Assembly (NCBI GenBank): GCA_951640165.1
Contig: OX621249.1
Coordinates: 3,213,001-3,277,000, forward strand
Reading direction: 5' to 3'
DNA length: 64,000 bases
DNA from: Pseudoips prasinana
Lineage: Eukaryota > Arthropoda > Insecta > Lepidoptera > Nolidae
How positions within the stretch are numbered: the stretch's first letter is position 1; every line of letters starts with the position of its first letter. Both the position numbers and the translations under genes were made by a program. The notes under the pieces were generated by a model. That model saw only the letters and a list, made by a program, of their open reading frames with translations. It did no database searches and had not been told where the DNA came from. This document shows, piece after piece, positions 60,317 through 64,000 of the stretch.

Positions 60317-60492
60317 CTAGGTTGTGCCCCGCGGTTTTTCGCGCGTTAAATTTTATAAATTATAGCCTATGTGTTATTCGGATATATGAGCTATTTTTCT
60401 AAAAAGTTTCATTAAAATCCGTTCAATAGATGTTCGTACAAGAGTAAAAACATTCAGACATCCATACTCACAAACTTTCACATTTATAAGAT
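60317..60492 (-). mobile_element. Helitron-like element
   Basis: The plus strand starts CTAGGTTGTGCCCCGCGG after A. CCGCGGTTTTTCGCGCG holds the terminal stem. The far end has ACTCACAAACTTTCACATTT, inverse to the 3527 element start. Confidence 0.65.
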
Positions 60493-60615
60493 AAATACAC
60501 TTTATTGTACACCATTTACAGAACACAATTTATGATAAAGTTAATTATATTAAAAAAAGGTACAAATAGCGGTCTTACCGCTTACAGCGATCTCTCCAGA
60601 CAACCTTCATATGGA
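60493..60615 (-). mobile_element. LINE 3' UTR end
   Basis: CACTTTATTGTACACCATTT, GTACAAATAGCGGTCTTACC and GCTTACAGCGATCTCTCCAG: a 3'-end pattern (tail, then xTTTATTGTACAC) like those at 6280 and 50190 but of another family. Confidence 0.5.
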
Positions 60616-60679
60616 CCATATTGCAAGGAATTTGGAGTAGGGGTATAGTGTATGGTGTAAGAATTTAGGTGATAAATCT

Positions 60680-60720
60680 CCTACTAATATAATAAATTTT
60701 AAATTTATTATATTAGTAGG
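60680..60720. repeat. 41-bp perfect palindrome
   Basis: CCTACTAATATAATAAATTT, one T, then its exact complement. The half-site resembles the start of Helitron-like elements (ACTAATATTATAAA at 3520), so two starts may lie head to head. Confidence 0.8.
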
Positions 60721-61065
60721 ATTGTCTGATCTTGGTACTAATTAAAAATATTGTTTTTGCTCATTAAATCGTTCCTTACTTGGAACGAAAAGGGGAACAG
60801 ATGAGCAGCGTAAATTTAATGTTTATATATTGAATGTACAATTGAATTACATTTGGGAGCATATGGCAAGCAAGTTCTATATACTCGTAAATCTTATCTT
60901 ACTGGGCTTTAGAGTATTTTTAAGGTCCCAAGTGTACTTCAACCCTATAGAATCTTTTATACTTCTACTGCCTTAGAAAGTTCGAAAAACACAACACCCG
61001 CACTGGGGAAGTAAAGTCGGATACGGTGTATCCGGTCATAGATAAACAACTACAAAATGTCTAGT
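60721..61065. other. unassigned DNA
   Basis: No gene or recognised repeat. Confidence 0.35.
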
Positions 61066-61247
61066 GTGTGATGAGCACGAATATTTTTTTCTGGGTCATG
61101 GATGTTTTCTATGCATATTAGTATTTATCTATCTATATAAGTACTTATATCGTCGCATGGTACCCATAGTACAAGCTTTGCTTAGTTTGGGGCTAGGATG
61201 ATCTGTGTGACATTGTCCCCAGATATTATTATATTATTATTATCCAG
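61066..61247 (+). mobile_element. SINE-B, head missing
   Basis: GTGATGAGCACGAATATTTT, GGGTCATGGATGTTTTCTAT, GGGGCTAGGATGATCTGTGT and the ATT tail. Confidence 0.78.
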
Positions 61248-61254
61248 CTCATAG

Positions 61255-61475
61255 GCAATTGTTCCCAGCAGTCCATGAGTGCGTCGCAAGGTTAAACGTA
61301 TAGAAACGTGGTCAGTCCAGTCACTTCACTTTGGCAATTCTTTGGACTATGTCGAATACGGATGATGGCTGGATGCCTTTGAATTCGGGTAGCGCAAGAC
61401 CGGCGACTGCGAAGATATTTGGGGGGGACTTCCTCCAGAAGTGGGCGTCTTTCGGCTGATATGATAATGATGTTG
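61255..61475 (+). mobile_element. SINE-5S head followed by RTE-W 3' end
   Basis: 61264-61320 has GCAAGGTTAAACG and CGTGGTCAGTCCAGTCAC, a 5S-like head. 61326-61475 has GGCAATTCTTTGGACTATGT, GGGTAGCGCAAGACCGGCGA and GGGCGTCTTTCGGCTGATAT, the RTE-W end. Confidence 0.55.
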
Positions 61476-61509
61476 GTTACTTTGGTTCGCGGTTAATTAA
61501 AGATAAAAA

Positions 61510-61665
61510 ACTTGAGAGGTGTCAAGGGACACCCGGATGGAACGAAGTTATTTCTTATTATTTATTATGTACAAAAAACCTGTACACACTCAATAAAAAT
61601 AATCGTCGCGACACCACACTGTCCAATGCGAAATAGAAATGAAAATATCTGGTTTGCTTTCTATA

Positions 61666-61700
<35 letters not shown>

Positions 61701-61797
61701 GAAACATGCGCACGCCGCACAGCTGCAAAAAGTTTCGTGACAACTTTTCGTAAGAATTTTTTCCGTCTAGCCCCCTTTCACAATAAGGAACGTCGTT
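61510..61797 (+). mobile_element. HINE-G, full copy
   Basis: ACTTGAGAGGTGTCAAGGGA, TGGAACGAAGTTATTTCTTA, a (GA)n(CAGA)n centre at 61667-61702, and the end GGAACGTCGTTCC. Matches 8374-8660 throughout, with slight changes at the 3' palindrome. Confidence 0.68.
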
Positions 61798-62014
61798 CCA
61801 AAAGATATATATCGAATTCAGGTGAATTCGACATTTAGGCGGAACTAGAATTTACTAGAGAGAACCTGTATCGAGGCTATCAATAGACTCTTTTGCATTT
61901 TCTCATTAGGACTAGATCACAATTCACGTCATAAAGATTTAAGTTAATATTATTATAGCATTATGTTGAGTTAAACACCGACAGTGTGTAACATTTTTGT
62001 TTTGTAAATTTCAG

Positions 62015-62123
62015 AAGCGGGCTCGAATGTCGGGCGGCGGCGGTGCGGGCCTCATGTCGTGTGTGCGCGAGGGCTCGCTCGAGCCGCCATACCGACCGCC
62101 CATCACTGACACACACAACCATG
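62015..62123 (+). CDS. host gene exon, unknown protein (5'-most coding exon seen)
   Basis: A 109-bp GC-rich exon lies between a good acceptor (TTTTGTTTTGTAAATTTCAG, ending at 62014) and a donor GTACGTA at 62124. The open frame runs AAG CGG GCT CGA ATG; the ATG at 62027 could be the start codon, or the frame may continue from an upstream exon. It encodes MSGGGGAGLMSCVREGSLEP and PYRPPITDTHNH, with one base of a Gly codon left at the end (phase 1). It joins in frame to the exon at 63935. The glycine-rich start suggests a flexible N-terminus. I do not recognise the protein. Exon-level GC and codon use are unlike the surrounding AT-rich repeats, which supports a resident gene. Confidence 0.7.
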
Positions 62124-62562
62124 GTACGTACTATTATTATTCAAATCAGAAGTGGGATGAACGTGGAGTGGTGGTGGGGCAGCCCTCATATCGATTTGCG
62201 TGGGATGTGCCTGCCACATGGACCACCTATTATGTAGTCTTGGATAGTATCATGTTGAAAAGTAAAAGAATTGGATGCACCTTTATGAGCACGACAGTTT
62301 ACTGAAAAGATTGGTTATGGCAACTTTTATCACTTGCACCAATGTATCGCTGGAAACTAGAAGGTCCGAAAGCGGTCGGACTAACTCTATCATATCATAG
62401 CATGAAGGATTTACTGCAATGACCGGGATACGGTAGGAGCTCCTAATCTAATTGCAACCTATCATATGCCATTTATGGAGATGCAGAATATTTAGAGATG
62501 ACTTCCGTATGCTCCAAGTAACTGTGATAAAAGGTTGTGTCTATGTTCATCATTTATATCAA

Positions 62563-62815
62563 TGACGGGCCTGTTGGCGTCGTTGGCAAATGCTTGCTTT
62601 TCACGCCAGCGCAGCGCTCGTGGCTTCGGTTCCCACCCAGGACAGATATTTGTGTGCATGAACATGTCTGTTTGTCCTGAGTCTGAGTGTATTTATCTAT
62701 ATGAGCATGTATTTACAAAAGAAAAGTAGTAAATATGTAGTGTATCAGTTATCTGGTTACCATAGAACAAGCTCTGCTTAGTTTGGGATCAGATGGCCGT
62801 GTGTAAGTATAGGCC
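62563..62815 (+). mobile_element. SINE-A in the intron
   Basis: CGGGCCTGTTGGCGTCGTTG, ATGCTTGCTTTTCACGCC, ACCCAGGACAGATATTTGTG, TGTCTGTTTGTCCTGAGTCT and GGGATCAGATGGCCGTGTGT. A CGCAGCG insertion lies next to box B, which reads GGTTCCC. Confidence 0.8.
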
Positions 62816-63230
62816 ATGGATAAAAAAAATATCATTGATAGACTAATCGTCACCCCAAATTGTTTGGTTTATCGATTAGCAAGTGTTAAAGGGTCCTAAG
62901 TATCAATTCACTAAATATAATTACTATGGCTGTCCACAAAACGCCCCTAGCTATCAACAAGCGTTTTGTAACTCTATAATCTGCGGTGCCGAATAGTACC
63001 AGTCTGAATCGAGGGGGTAGTTATTGTTAAGCCGACTTAGGGTCTATTTATATTGTGTAGGGGGAGTGCACCCCTCGCTAACATGTTAGTTGTCTAGTGG
63101 CCAGCAGAGATAAATATCCAATTTTCATAAACTCGCATATAATAATTATTAAAATGTGTTGTAACTACAACTGGTGGTAGTGAGTTGATAAAGAAGAGAT
63201 AAATAATTTCATCATGACAGCCAAAATATA

Positions 63231-63634
63231 TACAACATGTAACGTAATTAACGCACACCCTCAAATACTTGGGGTATTTGAGGGTGTGCGTTAATTAGAA
63301 TATTATGTTATAATCATTATACATACACAAAATTTTTAATTTAACATGTATATGCATTGTTATTTACTAAATTAGTTTCTTGGAATAAAGTTTATTTTTC
63401 TTTATTTTGTGTTGAATGATGGAATTTGTATGAATACAAATAAAACTGCAATTTAAAAGTCTTATTACTTTGACTTATGGTCCATTTCAATTTGTTTTGA
63501 CTGTACAGGGTTAATATAACGATAATTTCCATAGTTTTAATTATTTTGGAAAAAAAATTACCTATATTAAAAATGATATAAATCGATTCAGTAAACTATT
63601 TTCAAGATGTGCGTTAATTAAGTTACATGTTGTA
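63231..63634. mobile_element. MITE-V with TA target duplication
   Basis: The ends TACAACATGTAAC(G/T)TAAT and TAACGCACA pair over 27 bp with one mismatch. TA occurs at 63229-63230 and 63635-63636. A second hairpin inside the left end pairs TTAACGCACACCCTCAAATA with TATTTGAGGGTGTGCGTTAA. No coding. A solo end lies at 39898-39928. Confidence 0.8.
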
Positions 63635-63735
63635 TAAGAAGGGTTCTGATTCTTCGTGATTTCATATTTCAGTTCAACATGCCAATCGGGACCGATATTA
63701 ATGAAGTTTATGTATTTCTAGTTATGATAAATTTA

Positions 63736-63905
63736 CTAGCAACCCAGAGTAGGTAGCGTTGCACGGGTGGATATTCGTACAAAATACCATTCAAATTTCT
63801 GGCTTTATTTCATATGCCTAAATCTTGCAGTAAGTCTACGAACACAACAAAAGGAAACCGCCAAATCGGTGGAGCCGTTCTCCAGTAATAGTCTTCATAC
63901 ATGCG
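63736..63905 (-). mobile_element. Helitron-like 3' end, degenerate
   Basis: CTAGCAACCCAGAGTAGGTA after A, with GTTGCACGGGTGGATATTCG and AATCGGTGGAGCCGTTC. The pattern CTAG followed by a hydrolytically decayed GC stem resembles 9871. Weak support. Confidence 0.4.
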
Positions 63906-63934
63906 ACAACTGATTTTAATTTTTCATGTTCCAG

Positions 63935-64000
63935 GCGAGGGTCGTACGGGGCGGTTCCTGCGCGGACTGCGGCGCATGTTCAAGCGGCGCGGTAGCGGCG
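63935..64000 (+). CDS. host gene exon 2, runs off the window
   Basis: It follows the acceptor TTTTTCATGTTCCAG at 63934. In phase with 62015-62123 it encodes G-EGRTGRFLRGLRRMFKRR and GSG: a strongly basic stretch (RGLRRMFKRR) that might act as a nuclear-localisation or membrane-binding patch, by inference. About two thirds G+C by eye. The rest lies beyond 64000, so the protein cannot be named. Confidence 0.68.

Larger units (their letters stand above)
62124..63934 (+). other. GT-AG intron of the host gene
   Basis: Starts GTACGTACTATT, ends TTTTTCATGTTCCAG; 1811 bp. It contains SINE-A (62563-62815), MITE-V (63231-63634) and a Helitron-like end (63736-63905). The open frames inside (for example 61997-62305) simply read through the donor. 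Confidence 0.65.

Noticed and set aside
61997..62305. Single 102-codon gene spanning the exon and downstream sequence
   Set aside because: The frame simply reads through a good donor site at 62124. The in-frame junction with 63935 is a better explanation.

Overview
The window looks like animal, probably insect, DNA. It is AT-rich, has no operon-like gene packing, and is filled with LINE, SINE, Helitron-like and foldback DNA elements. The mixture suggests a moth or butterfly (Lepidoptera): tRNA-headed SINEs of several families, a 5S-headed SINE, LINE tails ending in ATG triplets, and Helitron-like pieces ending in CTAG. The order-level assignment rests on general familiarity with such genomes and not on a search.

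Layout. 1-11 kb: a mosaic of SINEs, Helitron-like elements, foldbacks and LINE scraps, with a three-unit 111-bp tandem repeat at 6909-7247. 11.4-15 kb: a LINE reverse-transcriptase pseudogene split by a second, 5'-truncated LINE. 15-28 kb: more SINEs, foldbacks and 3' fragments of an RTE-type LINE. 28.9-33.85 kb: a nearly complete CR1-like LINE (ORF1 intact, ORF2 broken by a triplet-rich insertion). 35-38 kb: an RTE-type insertion with a clear target-site duplication, a 187-bp tandem array, and a LINE C-terminal pseudogene. 38-45.9 kb: SINEs, foldbacks and Helitron-like pieces. 45.95-48.72 kb: a Tc1/mariner-type transposon with an intact DD34E transposase and unusual iteron-bearing terminal regions. 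50.18-54.75 kb: an apparently full-length, two-ORF CR1/L2-group LINE on the minus strand, inserted inside another LINE's 3' tail. 55-61.8 kb: foldbacks (one with TTAA duplications), SINEs and LINE scraps.

The only good evidence for a resident host gene is at the right edge. A GC-rich exon at 62015-62123 and a second one starting at 63935 join in frame across a GT-AG intron. I do not recognise the product. The rest of the window is therefore intergenic DNA or a long upstream intron.

The proteins here serve the elements themselves. Intact-looking coding regions are the Tc1-type transposase (46906-47931), both ORFs of the minus-strand LINE (50514-53462 and 53854-54561) and ORF1 of the CR1-like LINE (29598-30476). 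Nested insertions with legible target duplications give a relative order of events in several places.

Family labels such as SINE-A or RTE-W are local names used only to link copies within this window.
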